Below, one piece after another: positions 44,765 through 54,376 of a stretch of DNA of 64,000 bases (positions are counted from its first letter, which is position 1; every line of letters begins with the position of its first letter). Location of the stretch: NCBI GenBank assembly GCA_910575625.1, contig CAJTFD010000001.1, positions 301,573 to 365,572 of the forward strand. Direction: 5' to 3'. The notes under the pieces are model-generated. The model was not told the DNA's origin and searched no databases. It saw nothing but the letters and a program-made list of their open reading frames with translations. The position numbers and the translations under genes are program-made. The DNA is from Clostridia bacterium. GTDB taxonomy: Bacteria > Bacillota > Clostridia > Lachnospirales > Lachnospiraceae.

Positions 44765-46981
44765 TTATATATGAAAATCAAATTGTATCTGAAGTCCACG
44801 GAACCCTTCGTTGATCTGCACGTAGGCTTCCACCTGGTCTTTCAATTTCCTCAGCCTGTCCTCTTCCTTCTCCTTTACGTAGATCACACGCCTGTATACA
44901 TCCTGGACTTTTCCCACCGCCAGGGCTGTCGGCCCGATCACCTGGGCATCCCGGCCCGCGCCCAGCCGACTGATGAACTGCCGGATAAAACCCATGGCCC
45001 GGTCCAGCTGCCGCTCATCATGCCCGAAACCCAGGATCCCCATCATGCCGGAGACCGGCGGATAGCCCATCAACTCCCTGTACCCGATCTCCTCCCGGTA
45101 AAAGCCCTCATAATCCTGCCGCGCCGCACAGGTGATGCTGTAATGCTCCGGCTGGTACGTCTGTATCACCGCGCTGCCCGCAGTCTCGCCCCGCCCCGAC
45201 CGGCCCACCGCCTGGGTCAGGAGCTGGAATGTGCGCTCACCGCTGGCATGGTCTGCGGCAAACAGGGACATATCCGCCGCCAACGCCCCGACCAGCGTGA
45301 CGCCCGGCATATCATGACCTTTAACGATCATCTGCGTCCCGACCAAGATGTCTGCTTCCCGTTCCTGGAACGCCCGCAGGATCTCCCAATGGCCTTTTTT
45401 TCCCCGGGTGGTGTCATGGTCCATCCGCAGGATGCGGCTGGCGGGAAACCGCTTCTTTACCACTTCCTCAATCTGCTGTGTCCCCGCGTGGAACCCTCCG
45501 ATGTAGGAGGAGCCGCATATCGGACAGGTCTTCTGCTGCCTCTGGGTGTGACCACAGTAATGACAGACGCTCGTCCCATCGTTGTGGTCTGTCAGTGACA
45601 CATCGCAGTGGGGGCATTTCAGCACATAGCCGCAGGAACGGCAAGTGATAAATCCCAGATACCCCCGCCTGTTCAAAAACAGCATCACCTGTTCTCTCTT
45701 CTCAAGCCGTTGTTCCATCTCCTGCTGCAGTTTCCGGCTCAGGATCGAACGGTTCCCCGCCCTGATCTCCTCCCGCATATCCACGATGGACACCTGGGGC
45801 ATGGGCCGCTGCCGATAACGGCTGTCTAACACACATTTCCTATACTCCCCACGCTGGCACTTGTAATAGGTGGCAAGTGACGGGGTAGCCGAGCCAAACA
45901 CCACATGGGCCCCTTCCAGCTGCCCCCGATGGATGGCCACCTCCCGCGCATGGTAGCGGGGCGCCTGTTCACTCTTATACGCCTGTTCCTGTTCCTCGTC
46001 CAGGATGATCAGTCCCAGCCTGGGAAACGGAGTAAAAAGAGCGGAGCGGGGACCTATCATGATGGATATCTCCCCTGCTTTCGCCCTTTTCATCTGATCG
46101 TATTTCTCCCCCTGGGACAGCCGTGAATGGATGACCGAGACCTGATCCCCGAACCTGCCGTAAAACCCCATCACCAGCTGATAGGTCAGAGAGATCTCCG
46201 GGATCAGGACGATCGCCTGTCTTCCCTGGCGCAGCGTCCGGCCCATCAGTTCCATATAAACCTGCGTCTTGCCGCTTCCCGTCACCCCGTGCAGAAGGCA
46301 GGGACGGTCTGCACCCGCCCACTCCTGACATATTTCCTCCACGGCCTGTTCCTGCTGGACACTCAAGACCACTTCCCTGCGCGCATCTGCCGGAAGGTCC
46401 ACCGGGTTGCGCATCTGTTCCCGGGAGACCACCTGCACCAAGCCTTCTTTCTCAAGGGCCTCCACCACATTCCTGCCGATCCCCAGCAGACGGAGGGTCT
46501 CCCCCTGGTCGGCCTGCCCCTGCTGTATCATATGCTCCAGCAGACGGATCCTTGCCCGGTAATTCTTCTTCTGCCACAGACCCCGGAACTCTTCTGCCTT
46601 TTCCCTGGATGCCCGCAACACGATGATCTTTTTCTCCTTCGCGTCCATCCGGGCTTTGATCGGGAAAACAGTCCGCAGGGCCTGGGCCATGGTGGAGCCA
46701 TAGCGGCTTTTCATCCAGACCGCCAGGAGGATCAGCCTGGACTCTGTCGTCTCCGCGCTGTTCCTGCAGGAACGGATCATTTTGATCTTCCCGGCTTCCC
46801 AGGATGGATCAGCGGTCAGCCCGACCACATATCCGGCCACCTCCCGATCGCTCTTCCCAAAAGGCACGTTGACCACCATGCCCACACAGACCTGATCTTC
46901 CAGATCCGGCGGGACTCCATATTGGAATATCTTATCCAGGTTTTTGCTGGAGATATCCACGATAATATCGGCGTACAGCAT
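44765..46981 (-). CDS. priA: Primosomal protein N' (replication restart helicase)
   Basis: The 738-residue PriA reloads the replicative helicase at stalled forks. An N-terminal DNA-binding domain is followed by a helicase core with HGVTGSGKTQVYMEL (Walker A) and LIILDEEQEQAYKSEQ (DEEQ-type Walker B). An inserted zinc region carries eight cysteines in CRSCGYVLKCPHC and CHYCGHTQ to CPIC. GTQMIVKGHDMPGVTLV is motif V. It lies between murE and def. Confidence 0.96.
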   Translation of the reverse strand: MLYADIIVDISSKNLDKIFQYGVPPDLEDQVCVGMVVNVPFGKSDREVAGYVVGLTADPSWEAGKIKMIRSCRNSAETTESRLILLAVWMKSRYGSTMAQALRTVFPIKARMDAKEKKIIVLRASREKAEEFRGLWQKKNYRARIRLLEHMIQQGQADQGETLRLLGIGRNVVEALEKEGLVQVVSREQMRNPVDLPADARREVVLSVQQEQAVEEICQEWAGADRPCLLHGVTGSGKTQVYMELMGRTLRQGRQAIVLIPEISLTYQLVMGFYGRFGDQVSVIHSRLSQGEKYDQMKRAKAGEISIMIGPRSALFTPFPRLGLIILDEEQEQAYKSEQAPRYHAREVAIHRGQLEGAHVVFGSATPSLATYYKCQRGEYRKCVLDSRYRQRPMPQVSIVDMREEIRAGNRSILSRKLQQEMEQRLEKREQVMLFLNRRGYLGFITCRSCGYVLKCPHCDVSLTDHNDGTSVCHYCGHTQRQQKTCPICGSSYIGGFHAGTQQIEEVVKKRFPASRILRMDHDTTRGKKGHWEILRAFQEREADILVGTQMIVKGHDMPGVTLVGALAADMSLFAADHASGERTFQLLTQAVGRSGRGETAGSAVIQTYQPEHYSITCAARQDYEGFYREEIGYRELMGYPPVSGMMGILGFGHDERQLDRAMGFIRQFISRLGAGRDAQVIGPTALAVGKVQDVYRRVIYVKEKEEDRLRKLKDQVEAYVQINEGFRGLQIQFDFHI

Positions 46982-46986
46982 GGCCC

Positions 46987-48459
46987 CTAACCTTCTTCCA
47001 GTATCTCCCGGATCAGCACACGTTCATCCATCGGATATTTCTTTCCTTTGATCTCCTGGTAGTCCTCGTGCCCCTTGCCTGCCAGTATAACGATGTCGCC
47101 CGGCTGGCCGTGATGGATCGCGTAAGCGATCGCTTCTTTCCGGTCCTTGATCTCCACGTACTGCCCGCCGGTCTTCGCGATCCCCTGCTTAATGTCATCG
47201 ATGATCATCTGGGGATCCTCATCCCTGGGATTGTCGGAAGTGATGATCGTCAGGTCCGCCAGCTTGCCGGACACCTCGCCCATCTCAAAACGCCTGGCCC
47301 GGGAGCGGTTCCCCCCGCAGCCGAAGAGGCAGACCAGCCGATGGGGCCGGTATTCCCGCAGGGTCTCCAATAGGCTCTCCAACGCCATAGCGTTGTGGGC
47401 GTAATCGATCATCAGCGTGAACGCGTCGGATACCGGGACCAGCTCCACCCGCCCTTTCACCTTGGCCTCTTTCAGCGCACGAACGATGTCGTCCTGCGAT
47501 ACATTAAAATGCCTGCAGACAGCGATCGCCGTCAGAGAGTTATAGATGCTGAATCTGCCAGGTATATCGATCTCCACCGGGAAATCGAGCAGCCCCTGCA
47601 CCCTATAGGCGATCCCCAGCTGTCCGGGCCTGGCTATGAGCTGCGGATCCACCGCCCGCAGATCCGCCTCCGCCGAAAATCCGTACGTCTCCAGCTCACA
47701 AGTATGCCCCTGGATCATCTGTGCAAAATGTCCGTCATCCCTGTTCACGATCCCTCTCCTGCACTGGCGCAGGAGCATGGATTTACAGGAGAGATAATGC
47801 TCAAAACTCGTATGTTCGTTGGGTCCGATGTGATCCGGCTCTATATTCGTAAAGATCCCGTAGTCAAACACAAAACCGGCCGTCCGGTGCAGCATCAGCC
47901 CCTGGGACGAGACTTCCATGACCACACAATCACAGCCATAGTCCGCCATCTCCCGAAAACGCTGCTGCACCTCGATGGACTCCGGCGTCGTATGGGAAGC
48001 AGGGATATGCCTGTCGCCTACGATCGTCTCTATGGTCCCGATCAGACCCACTTTGTATCCTGCATTTTCCAGGATAGACCTGATCATATAGGTAGCGGTG
48101 GTCTTGCCCTTCGTACCCGTGATGCCGATCGTCTTCATCTCCCTGGCCGGATGCCCGAACCAGCAGGCCGAGATACAGGCCATCGCATATCTGCTGTCCT
48201 TGACCTGTATCAGGGCCACGCCGTCGGGCGCAGACACCGGATGTTCCACCACCAGGGCGCAGGCTCCCTTTTCAACCACCTGATCCACATAGGCATGCCC
48301 ATCGGACACGGCCCCGCAGATACACAAAAACAAAGAGCCAGGACCCGCCTTCCTGGAATCGTTGACCACATCTGTGATCCTCACATCCAGATCCCCCTGA
48401 CAGCATTCATACTCCAGATCCCCCAGTAACGTCCTCAACAACATGCCTCCACTGCCCAT
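46987..48459 (-). CDS. murE: UDP-N-acetylmuramyl-tripeptide synthetase (meso-DAP-adding type)
   Basis: MurE adds the third amino acid of the peptidoglycan stem peptide. The best start is the ATG at 48459 with GGGGG 5 nt upstream (490 residues); the open frame reaches 48543. ATP loop GITGTKGKTTATYM and TTPESIEVQQRF are visible. The DNPRDEDP motif is the signature of enzymes that accept meso-diaminopimelate rather than lysine. The gene is outside the main division cluster, ahead of priA. Confidence 0.94.
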   Translation of the reverse strand: MGSGGMLLRTLLGDLEYECCQGDLDVRITDVVNDSRKAGPGSLFLCICGAVSDGHAYVDQVVEKGACALVVEHPVSAPDGVALIQVKDSRYAMACISACWFGHPAREMKTIGITGTKGKTTATYMIRSILENAGYKVGLIGTIETIVGDRHIPASHTTPESIEVQQRFREMADYGCDCVVMEVSSQGLMLHRTAGFVFDYGIFTNIEPDHIGPNEHTSFEHYLSCKSMLLRQCRRGIVNRDDGHFAQMIQGHTCELETYGFSAEADLRAVDPQLIARPGQLGIAYRVQGLLDFPVEIDIPGRFSIYNSLTAIAVCRHFNVSQDDIVRALKEAKVKGRVELVPVSDAFTLMIDYAHNAMALESLLETLREYRPHRLVCLFGCGGNRSRARRFEMGEVSGKLADLTIITSDNPRDEDPQMIIDDIKQGIAKTGGQYVEIKDRKEAIAYAIHHGQPGDIVILAGKGHEDYQEIKGKKYPMDERVLIREILEEG

Positions 48460-48514
48460 AAGTTCCCCCATCATATCTCGTAGAAATATCATAAAACAGT
48501 TACCCACTTTATTA

Positions 48515-48543
48515 AGGATATCATAACTGCCCTCATATTTCAA
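48515..48543 (-). promoter_or_regulatory. Candidate promoter for the murE-to-thiN operon
   Basis: TTGAAA (48538-48543) and TATCCT (48515-48520) are 17 bp apart on the minus strand, about 55 bp before the chosen murE start. Confidence 0.5.
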
Positions 48544-48584
48544 TCTTCCCTTTTCATCTTATGCCACAAAAATACGATCGTTCG

Positions 48585-51308
48585 TCATCGCCTGCTCCTC
48601 CGCCAGTATGCCAGGGCCGCCGCACCGCCTCCGGATATCGCCAGCAGGATGACCAGCGGCACGACCGGTGTATCGTCGCCTGTGCTCGGCGAGGTCGCGG
48701 AGGGTTTTCCGTCTGACCCCGTGCCTGTGCCCGACTGCGCAGGCCTCATTGTCGCTGCTGCAGTGACCGTGGCCGAAGCTTTCGGGGGTGTTGTGGGGGT
48801 GAGGGATGCATTCTGGCCATACTGCGGTATTTTATTCCCGCTCTGGGAATTTTCAGATGCCGTCCGCTTCACCGTGGACACAGCCTGGCTTGTCTTCTCA
48901 CTGCCTTCCATGCCCTCCGGGGCCACCAGCACCGTGTTGATCAGTTCTTCCTCCGTAAAACCCGGCGGGACCGTGGCAACTGCGATCAGGATCACTTCCT
49001 CCCCCGGCAGGATGCTCTCGACCACAGCCTGCGTCCCGTCTTTTTGCAGGGTCACCCCTTCCTGTTCCTCAAACACAGCCTGGATGTCCGCCTGCATAAA
49101 CCGGTCCGTGGCTACTGTAGAGCGCAACTCTCTCTCACCAGTGTTGGCGATCCGGATCTGATAGGTCAGCGTCTCTCCCGGCATGGCCTGCATTTTATCC
49201 ACGGTCTTTTCCACCTCAAAATCCATGGTCAGAGGTACGACTGTCAGATCTGCCTTGGCCTCCTCGATAAATTCTTTGCCAGGATGCAGGGGATCGTCAG
49301 CCGCAGCCGTCACTGTGTTTTCCAAAAGACCGCCGAAATCTTCCGGGATCCTCGCCCGTCCGGTGAGGATCTTCTCCTCCCCTCGTCCCAGGCTCCCGAT
49401 ACACAGGGTTTCCCCGTCCTTTTCCAGGGTGGTCCCCTCCGCCTGGTCAAACACCAATCGGATCCCCTCCTCTGAAAAAACGTCAGTCAGACATATATCC
49501 CGCCATTCCGTCTGACCGGTATTGACCAGACGGAACTCATACTCTGCCTCCTCACCGGCCCTGACTTCCTGGACTCGGGCTTTTTTCTCCAACAGAAGGC
49601 CGGGCGCTGCGGGATAAACATCCAGCCTTGGCGTCTTTGCGGAGGTGCGCTGTTCCGTCCCGTCCAGCTCCACGTACTCCACATAGGCCCCTGTACCTTC
49701 CTGGTCTTTCTCCAGCGGGCTGTCCTGGTTAGTCTCATAGAGCGTCTTCTCCGCCACATCCCGATAGCCCGCACGCAGTGTCACTGGGATCTGGATCTCC
49801 TCCGCCCCGTCCGCACCCATCTCCCTGGTGACCGGATAGATCAGCTTATAGATCACGTCCGGCTGTCCTTTCCGGTTTGTGATCGGTATCTCCTCCACTT
49901 GGCATCCCTCGGGCAGCTTATCCTTTTCCAGATCCCAATATTCTGATATATAGTCTACGATATGCACTTTTGTCGCCTTATAGATGATATCCGCATAAAT
50001 CTTACGGAAGATGTCCGTGACAGTCTGGATCGACGTAGACCGGGTGTCGATGAAATACTCGCCGCCTGAACTGATCTGCCGCAACGTCTCCAGCACATCC
50101 CCCTGCTCCAGCGAAAATCCATACCCCACTGTGTAGACAGCCACGGATTTTTTCAGGATCTCGGCATCCTGGATAGCCCATTGGGCATATGTGGGATACC
50201 AACTGACATCCCAGTCCGGCATCCCAAAGCTATGGGGATCTATACGGCTCGGATCCACCTGGCCCGTTGTATGATCATACCCGCTGGTGGCTTCCCCGTC
50301 TGTAAAGAGGATGGCGAAGACATTCTCCGTCTGCTCTCCCATCCGCCCCACGGCGTCCACGGCCCCGGCCAAGGCCGCTTCATAGTTTGTCCCACAGTCA
50401 TGATCCGGCAGCACCGCTTCCCTTTCCAGATATTTTTCCTGTGCGATGAAATCCACCGCTTCCTGCGCATCTCCCGTCCAGCCGTTGATATGATAACCGC
50501 CCACAAAAGCCACCGGGCAGACACGTGCGCCGGGATTTTCAAAAAGCGTCTGGATGAACTGAGCATACCCTTCTTTCAGCTGGTCCAACCGGGAATACTG
50601 ACAGCCGTGCCCGGCTTCTTTTTCTTTTATATAAACCCATGCTGTGTATGCCCCCGTCTCCTGCGCATTCCCCACAGGCAGATGACAGCCGTCCCTCAGG
50701 ACTGTGTGACCATATGCATACCCGCCGTCGTTCTTCTCTTTCAACGGCCGCAGCGGTGTCACATCATCCGTGACATAAAAGACGCGCCAGTGGACCATCG
50801 TGTAGTAATCCTTCTGCTCGGTCCCGCCTTTCAGATACGCCAGGCGGCATTTTCCCGAAGGGTCCAGTTTTGCAGGGAGTCTGAGCAGCATGGCGTCCGC
50901 ATCCGACCGGCCCATCCGACCGTATTCCTCCGGCGTGGGCAGCGACGGGCGAATCAGGTCATTCCAGATCGCAGCCGCATCCTCAAATGCGCCTACCCAA
51001 TGATGAAAGATCTTATGCTGATGCCCTGGCGTCTCACACTGGTCCATGCTGGCCGTCACATCCAGCAGCGGGATCACCGAGATCGGGACTTCCCTCTGCG
51101 TGTATCTCTCAATGCCATCGACTTTCAGATCGATCTGCGCCTGGTAAACAGCCGGATCTGTCCAGGCGGCTGTCTTTTCCAAGGTGACGCTTTTCTGTCC
51201 GGTCTGGGCGCAAGTGACCGCGGTGCCTCCGAAGACCAAGAGCAGGCTGATGATACAGCTTATGACGGCCGCTGCCAAACGTTTTTTTATTGTCCTGTTT
51301 TTCTTCAT
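48585..51308 (-). CDS. Large VWA-domain surface protein with Pro/Thr-rich stalk and sortase-like tail
   Basis: The 907-residue secreted protein has a signal peptide (about 1-34), then a von Willebrand A-type domain (about 75-440) whose metal site reads DVTAS (83-87), a variant of DxSxS, with TDGEATSG further on. Two DUF11-like beta modules (about 590-690 and 710-800) start LLLEKKARVQEVRAGEEAEY and FEVEKTVDKMQAMPGETLTY. A Ser/Thr/Pro-rich stretch leads to SPSTGDDTP, a hydrophobic segment and YWRRSRR, resembling a sortase sorting signal. A role in adhesion or pilus tip is inferred. A sigma-A-type promoter and a 200-nt leader precede it. Confidence 0.75.
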   Translation of the reverse strand: MKKNRTIKKRLAAAVISCIISLLLVFGGTAVTCAQTGQKSVTLEKTAAWTDPAVYQAQIDLKVDGIERYTQREVPISVIPLLDVTASMDQCETPGHQHKIFHHWVGAFEDAAAIWNDLIRPSLPTPEEYGRMGRSDADAMLLRLPAKLDPSGKCRLAYLKGGTEQKDYYTMVHWRVFYVTDDVTPLRPLKEKNDGGYAYGHTVLRDGCHLPVGNAQETGAYTAWVYIKEKEAGHGCQYSRLDQLKEGYAQFIQTLFENPGARVCPVAFVGGYHINGWTGDAQEAVDFIAQEKYLEREAVLPDHDCGTNYEAALAGAVDAVGRMGEQTENVFAILFTDGEATSGYDHTTGQVDPSRIDPHSFGMPDWDVSWYPTYAQWAIQDAEILKKSVAVYTVGYGFSLEQGDVLETLRQISSGGEYFIDTRSTSIQTVTDIFRKIYADIIYKATKVHIVDYISEYWDLEKDKLPEGCQVEEIPITNRKGQPDVIYKLIYPVTREMGADGAEEIQIPVTLRAGYRDVAEKTLYETNQDSPLEKDQEGTGAYVEYVELDGTEQRTSAKTPRLDVYPAAPGLLLEKKARVQEVRAGEEAEYEFRLVNTGQTEWRDICLTDVFSEEGIRLVFDQAEGTTLEKDGETLCIGSLGRGEEKILTGRARIPEDFGGLLENTVTAAADDPLHPGKEFIEEAKADLTVVPLTMDFEVEKTVDKMQAMPGETLTYQIRIANTGERELRSTVATDRFMQADIQAVFEEQEGVTLQKDGTQAVVESILPGEEVILIAVATVPPGFTEEELINTVLVAPEGMEGSEKTSQAVSTVKRTASENSQSGNKIPQYGQNASLTPTTPPKASATVTAAATMRPAQSGTGTGSDGKPSATSPSTGDDTPVVPLVILLAISGGGAAALAYWRRSRR

Positions 51309-51510
51309 AAATTATATATCCTTCCTTATGATCATATATATCAGCTCACTACATGCATACGTCCAGCAACCCTCATAGGCATCCCCCCTTTTCTGGGAGC
51401 GCACCTGTCCGCACAGGCTCCCCCGCAGATAACGGTCATCAGTTCCTTGTCTTAAATCTGGAAAATGGCTGAAATAGCCAGATAGACACCTGGACAGAAT
51501 TGTTCAGGCA
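51309..51510 (-). other. Long structured 5' leader of the VWA surface protein gene
   Basis: Between the predicted start of transcription and the ATG are about 200 nt. On the minus strand they contain a nested hairpin around TGGCT/AGCCA inside ATCTGG/CCAGAT (near 51460-51490). A second, stronger hairpin has CCTGT/ACAGG inside GGGAG/CTCCC (near 51398-51425). I could not match this to a known riboswitch class. No terminator is visible, so control, if any, would be at translation or RNA stability. Confidence 0.45.
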
Positions 51511-51516
51511 CATTCA

Positions 51517-51545
51517 ATATAGCACGGATCTGATGCGCGCACAAG
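51517..51545 (-). promoter_or_regulatory. Promoter of the VWA surface protein gene
   Basis: TTGTGC (51540-51545) and TATATT (51517-51522) are 17 bp apart on the minus strand. No alternative is closer to the gene. Confidence 0.6.
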
Positions 51546-51687
51546 GACAAAATAAATTCCTATTCTTTTTTTATGATCTGTTTATATTTTTTCCGATTCT
51601 TTAATGGATCGGTCATAGTTTGATCACATTTTTTCTATATAATCTTTCTTGGATAGATGAATGACCACTCTCTATCTCCCCCCTCAA

Positions 51688-51734
51688 AAAAAAAGCAAGC
51701 AGGTCCGGCAGATACCGGGCCGCTTGCTTTTTTT
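51688..51734. terminator. Bidirectional terminator upstream of the carbamate-kinase-like gene
   Basis: AAAAAAAGCAAGC pairs with GCTTGCTTTTTTT over 13 bp, continued by an inner GG(T)CCGG/CCGG(G)CC stem. T-runs exist on both strands. It lies between two divergent genes, so it has no obvious gene to terminate. A TATAAT at 51638-51643 on the plus strand lacks a good -35 box. Confidence 0.8.
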
Positions 51735-51752
51735 ACGCATCGCCGCTATAAT
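51724..51752 (+). promoter_or_regulatory. Promoter of the carbamate-kinase-like gene
   Basis: TTGCTT (51724-51729) and TATAAT (51747-51752) are 17 bp apart, about 37 bp before the ATG. The -35 box is part of the downstream arm of the terminator. Confidence 0.65.
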
Positions 51753-51788
51753 GGTAGGATAGACTTAAAATAAGAGAGGGAAAAATCT

Positions 51789-52721
51789 ATGAGTGATAAG
51801 ACAGTAGTAGTAGCTTTAGGACACACCGCCCTGGGGACCACGCTGCCGGAACAAAAAGAATCCACCAAGAGATCGGCCAAGGCCATCGCCGACCTGGTGG
51901 AACAAGGCCTGCGGATCGTGATCTCCCACAGCAACGCACCCCAGGTGGGCATGATCCATACAGCCATGAACGAATTTGGCAAATCCCACCCGGACTACAC
52001 CTTCGCCCCCATGTCCGTATGCTCGGCCATGAGCCAGGGATACATCGGCTATGACCTGCAGAACTCCATCCGGGCCGAGCTGATCTCCAGGGGCATCTAC
52101 AAACCCGTCTGCACCATATTGACGCAAGTGACCATCGATCCCTATGATGACGCTTTCGCCGAGCCGGAAAAGATCATCGGACGGACTCTCACCCGGGAAG
52201 AAGCCGAGGAGGAGGAGAAGAAGGGGAATTTCGTCACAGAGCTGGAGGGCGGCCTTTACAGGAGGATCGTGGCCGCGCCCAAGCCTCAGTCCATCGTGGA
52301 GCTGGATGCGATCAAAGCCCTGCTGGCCGCGGACCAGGTGGTGATCGCTGGAGGAGGCGGCGGCATCCCCGTCATGGAACAGGGGATCGAGCTCAAAGGC
52401 GCCAGCGCTGTGATTGAAAAAGATCTGCTCTGCGGCAAGCTGGCCGAGCTGATCAACGCGGACGACCTGCTGATCATCACAGGTGTGGAAAAAGTCAGCC
52501 TGAACATGGACACAGAACATGAGACATACCTGGAAAACATCTCTGTGGATGAGGCCAGGAGATATATGGAAGAAGGCCATTTCGCGCCCGGCTCTATGCT
52601 GCCCAAGTTCCAGGCTGGGGTCTCCTTCGTGGAAAATGGCAAAGACCGCCGTGCCATCATCACCGATCTGCCCCACACCAAGGCCGGTTATCTGGGAAAG
52701 ACCGGCACGATCATCCAATGA
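51789..52721 (+). CDS. Carbamate-kinase-like amino acid kinase with altered active-site loops
   Basis: The 310-residue protein is full length for carbamate kinase and keeps VVIAGGGGGIPV (184-195), AVIEKDLLCGKLAE with the conserved Lys and FAPGSMLPK near the C-terminus. Two loops that contact carbamate and phosphate differ: residues 11-14 are GHTA where the family has GGNA, and 47-52 are HSNAPQ where the family has HGNGPQ. Classical enzymes make ATP from carbamoyl phosphate in arginine or purine breakdown, but no partner genes for that are here. A changed substrate or regulatory role is possible. It is monocistronic, between two terminators. Confidence 0.75.
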   Translation: MSDKTVVVALGHTALGTTLPEQKESTKRSAKAIADLVEQGLRIVISHSNAPQVGMIHTAMNEFGKSHPDYTFAPMSVCSAMSQGYIGYDLQNSIRAELISRGIYKPVCTILTQVTIDPYDDAFAEPEKIIGRTLTREEAEEEEKKGNFVTELEGGLYRRIVAAPKPQSIVELDAIKALLAADQVVIAGGGGGIPVMEQGIELKGASAVIEKDLLCGKLAELINADDLLIITGVEKVSLNMDTEHETYLENISVDEARRYMEEGHFAPGSMLPKFQAGVSFVENGKDRRAIITDLPHTKAGYLGKTGTIIQ

Positions 52722-52816
52722 TCCGGACACCATTGATGAAAGCCCCATCCAATGGCAGGGCGGGTGCACGGGCAATCTGCCCTGCGTCCTGCCACCGCCC
52801 GGACCCGTCACCATAA

Positions 52817-52857
52817 AATATCCTGTACAGCAGGTCCTCCATACTGTACAGGATATT
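52817..52857. terminator. Terminator-like palindrome between convergent genes
   Basis: A 14-bp perfect stem (AATATCCTGTACAG with CTGTACAGGATATT) has a 13-nt loop. T-runs are poor, but the location between the stops of the kinase-like gene and glpK fits a shared terminator. Confidence 0.6.
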
Positions 52858-52868
52858 CTGATCGATCC

Positions 52869-54362
52869 TCACTTTTCAGTTGCCCAATACACAGCGGTCC
52901 GCACCGCCCGCTCCCAGCCGTGGAGCAGATCTTCCCGTCTTTTCGTCTCCATCTTAGGATCAAATCTGGCTTCCACCGCCCAATTTTTGCGGATCTCTTC
53001 TATATCTTCCCAATACCCCACTGCCAGACCGGCCAGATAGGCCGCACCCAGCGCTGTTGTCTCGATGCATTTCGGCCGGATCACACGGGCCTCTAAAATA
53101 TCCGCCTGGAACTGCATAAGGAAATCGTTGGCGCATGCGCCCCCGTCCACCCGCAATTCCCGCAGATCGATCTGCGCCTCTTTCTCCATCGTACGGATCA
53201 GATCATACACCTGATAGGCCAGGGATTCCACAGCTGCCCGCACCATGTGATCTTTACCCACGCCCCGGGTCAATCCCACAAAGATCCCCCGGGCATCCTG
53301 GTTCCAATAGGGTGCGCCCATCCCGGTAAAAGCCGGGACCAGATACGTGCCGCCCGTATCCTCCACGGCCCGGCAGCAGATCTCGGAATCCGAAGCCTTC
53401 TCGATCACTCCCAGGCCGTCCCGCAGCCACTGGATCGCCGCCCCGGCCACGAACACACTGCCCTCCAGGGCATAGGCCGGACAGCCTTTTTCGTCGATGC
53501 AGACAGTGGTCAACAGACCATCCCGGGACTGGACGGGCGTATCTCCCGTATGCATCAGCAGGAAACATCCCGTGCCATAGGTATTTTTCACATCGCCGGG
53601 CTGTACACAGCATTGGCCGAACAGAGCCGCCTGCTGGTCCCCCGCGGCTCCGCTCACCGGGATCGGCGCACCAAAGACTTCCGCAGACCCGTATATCTTA
53701 CTGGACGGCTCCACTTTGGGGAGCATCTCCATGGGGATCTGAAATCTTTCCAGGATCTCCTCATCCCACTGCAGCCTGCGGATGTCAAAGAGCATGGTGC
53801 GGGAAGCATTTGTGTAGTCCGTCACATGCACACCGCCCTTCGTCAGATTCCAGATGAGCCAGGTATCCACGGTCCCAAAGAGCAGTTCCCCCTTTTGCGC
53901 CCGCTCCCGCGCTCCTTCCACATGGTCTAAGATCCACTTGATCTTTGTCCCCGAAAAATAGGCATCCGGCACCAACCCAGTGCGCGCCCACAATGTCTTG
54001 TCAAAACCCGTCTCCCGCAGTTCCTCGATCATATCGGCCGTGCGCCTGCACTGCCACACGATCGCCGGGTAGATCGGATCCCCGGTCTCTTTATCCCAGA
54101 TGATCGTGGTCTCCCTCTGGTTTGTGATACCGATGGCCGCGATCTCCTCCGGGGATACACGTATCTTACTCATGGCTTCCGTGGATACGGAAAGCTGAGA
54201 GGACCAGATCTCCATGGGGTCGTGTTCCACCCATCCGGGCTGGGGATAATACTGGGGAAATTCTTTCTGCGCCATACTGCAGATATTCCCCCGCCGGTCA
54301 AAAAGGATCGTCCGGCAGCTGGTCGTCCCCTGATCCATCGCCATGATGTATTTTTTCTCCAT
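52869..54362 (-). CDS. glpK: Glycerol kinase
   Basis: The 497-residue FGGY-family enzyme phosphorylates glycerol to glycerol-3-phosphate. Motifs are [47 protein letters not shown] and [16 protein letters not shown]. No glycerol facilitator or glycerol-3-phosphate dehydrogenase lies beside it. GGAGGAG is upstream of the ATG. A 156-bp palindromic element separates it from uppP. Confidence 0.95.
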   Translation of the reverse strand: MEKKYIMAMDQGTTSCRTILFDRRGNICSMAQKEFPQYYPQPGWVEHDPMEIWSSQLSVSTEAMSKIRVSPEEIAAIGITNQRETTIIWDKETGDPIYPAIVWQCRRTADMIEELRETGFDKTLWARTGLVPDAYFSGTKIKWILDHVEGARERAQKGELLFGTVDTWLIWNLTKGGVHVTDYTNASRTMLFDIRRLQWDEEILERFQIPMEMLPKVEPSSKIYGSAEVFGAPIPVSGAAGDQQAALFGQCCVQPGDVKNTYGTGCFLLMHTGDTPVQSRDGLLTTVCIDEKGCPAYALEGSVFVAGAAIQWLRDGLGVIEKASDSEICCRAVEDTGGTYLVPAFTGMGAPYWNQDARGIFVGLTRGVGKDHMVRAAVESLAYQVYDLIRTMEKEAQIDLRELRVDGGACANDFLMQFQADILEARVIRPKCIETTALGAAYLAGLAVGYWEDIEEIRKNWAVEARFDPKMETKRREDLLHGWERAVRTAVYWATEK

Positions 54363-54376
54363 AAACTCCTCCGTCT

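Noticed and set aside
47395..48429. Long plus-strand frame opposite murE
   Set aside because: It is antisense to a clear murE with no recognisable product; long shadow frames are expected in GC-rich coding DNA here. The same applies to frames opposite priA, carA, the VWA gene and prkC.
51309..51510. c-di-GMP-I riboswitch in the adhesin leader
   Set aside because: The conserved bases of that aptamer are not present in order; only generic hairpins were found.
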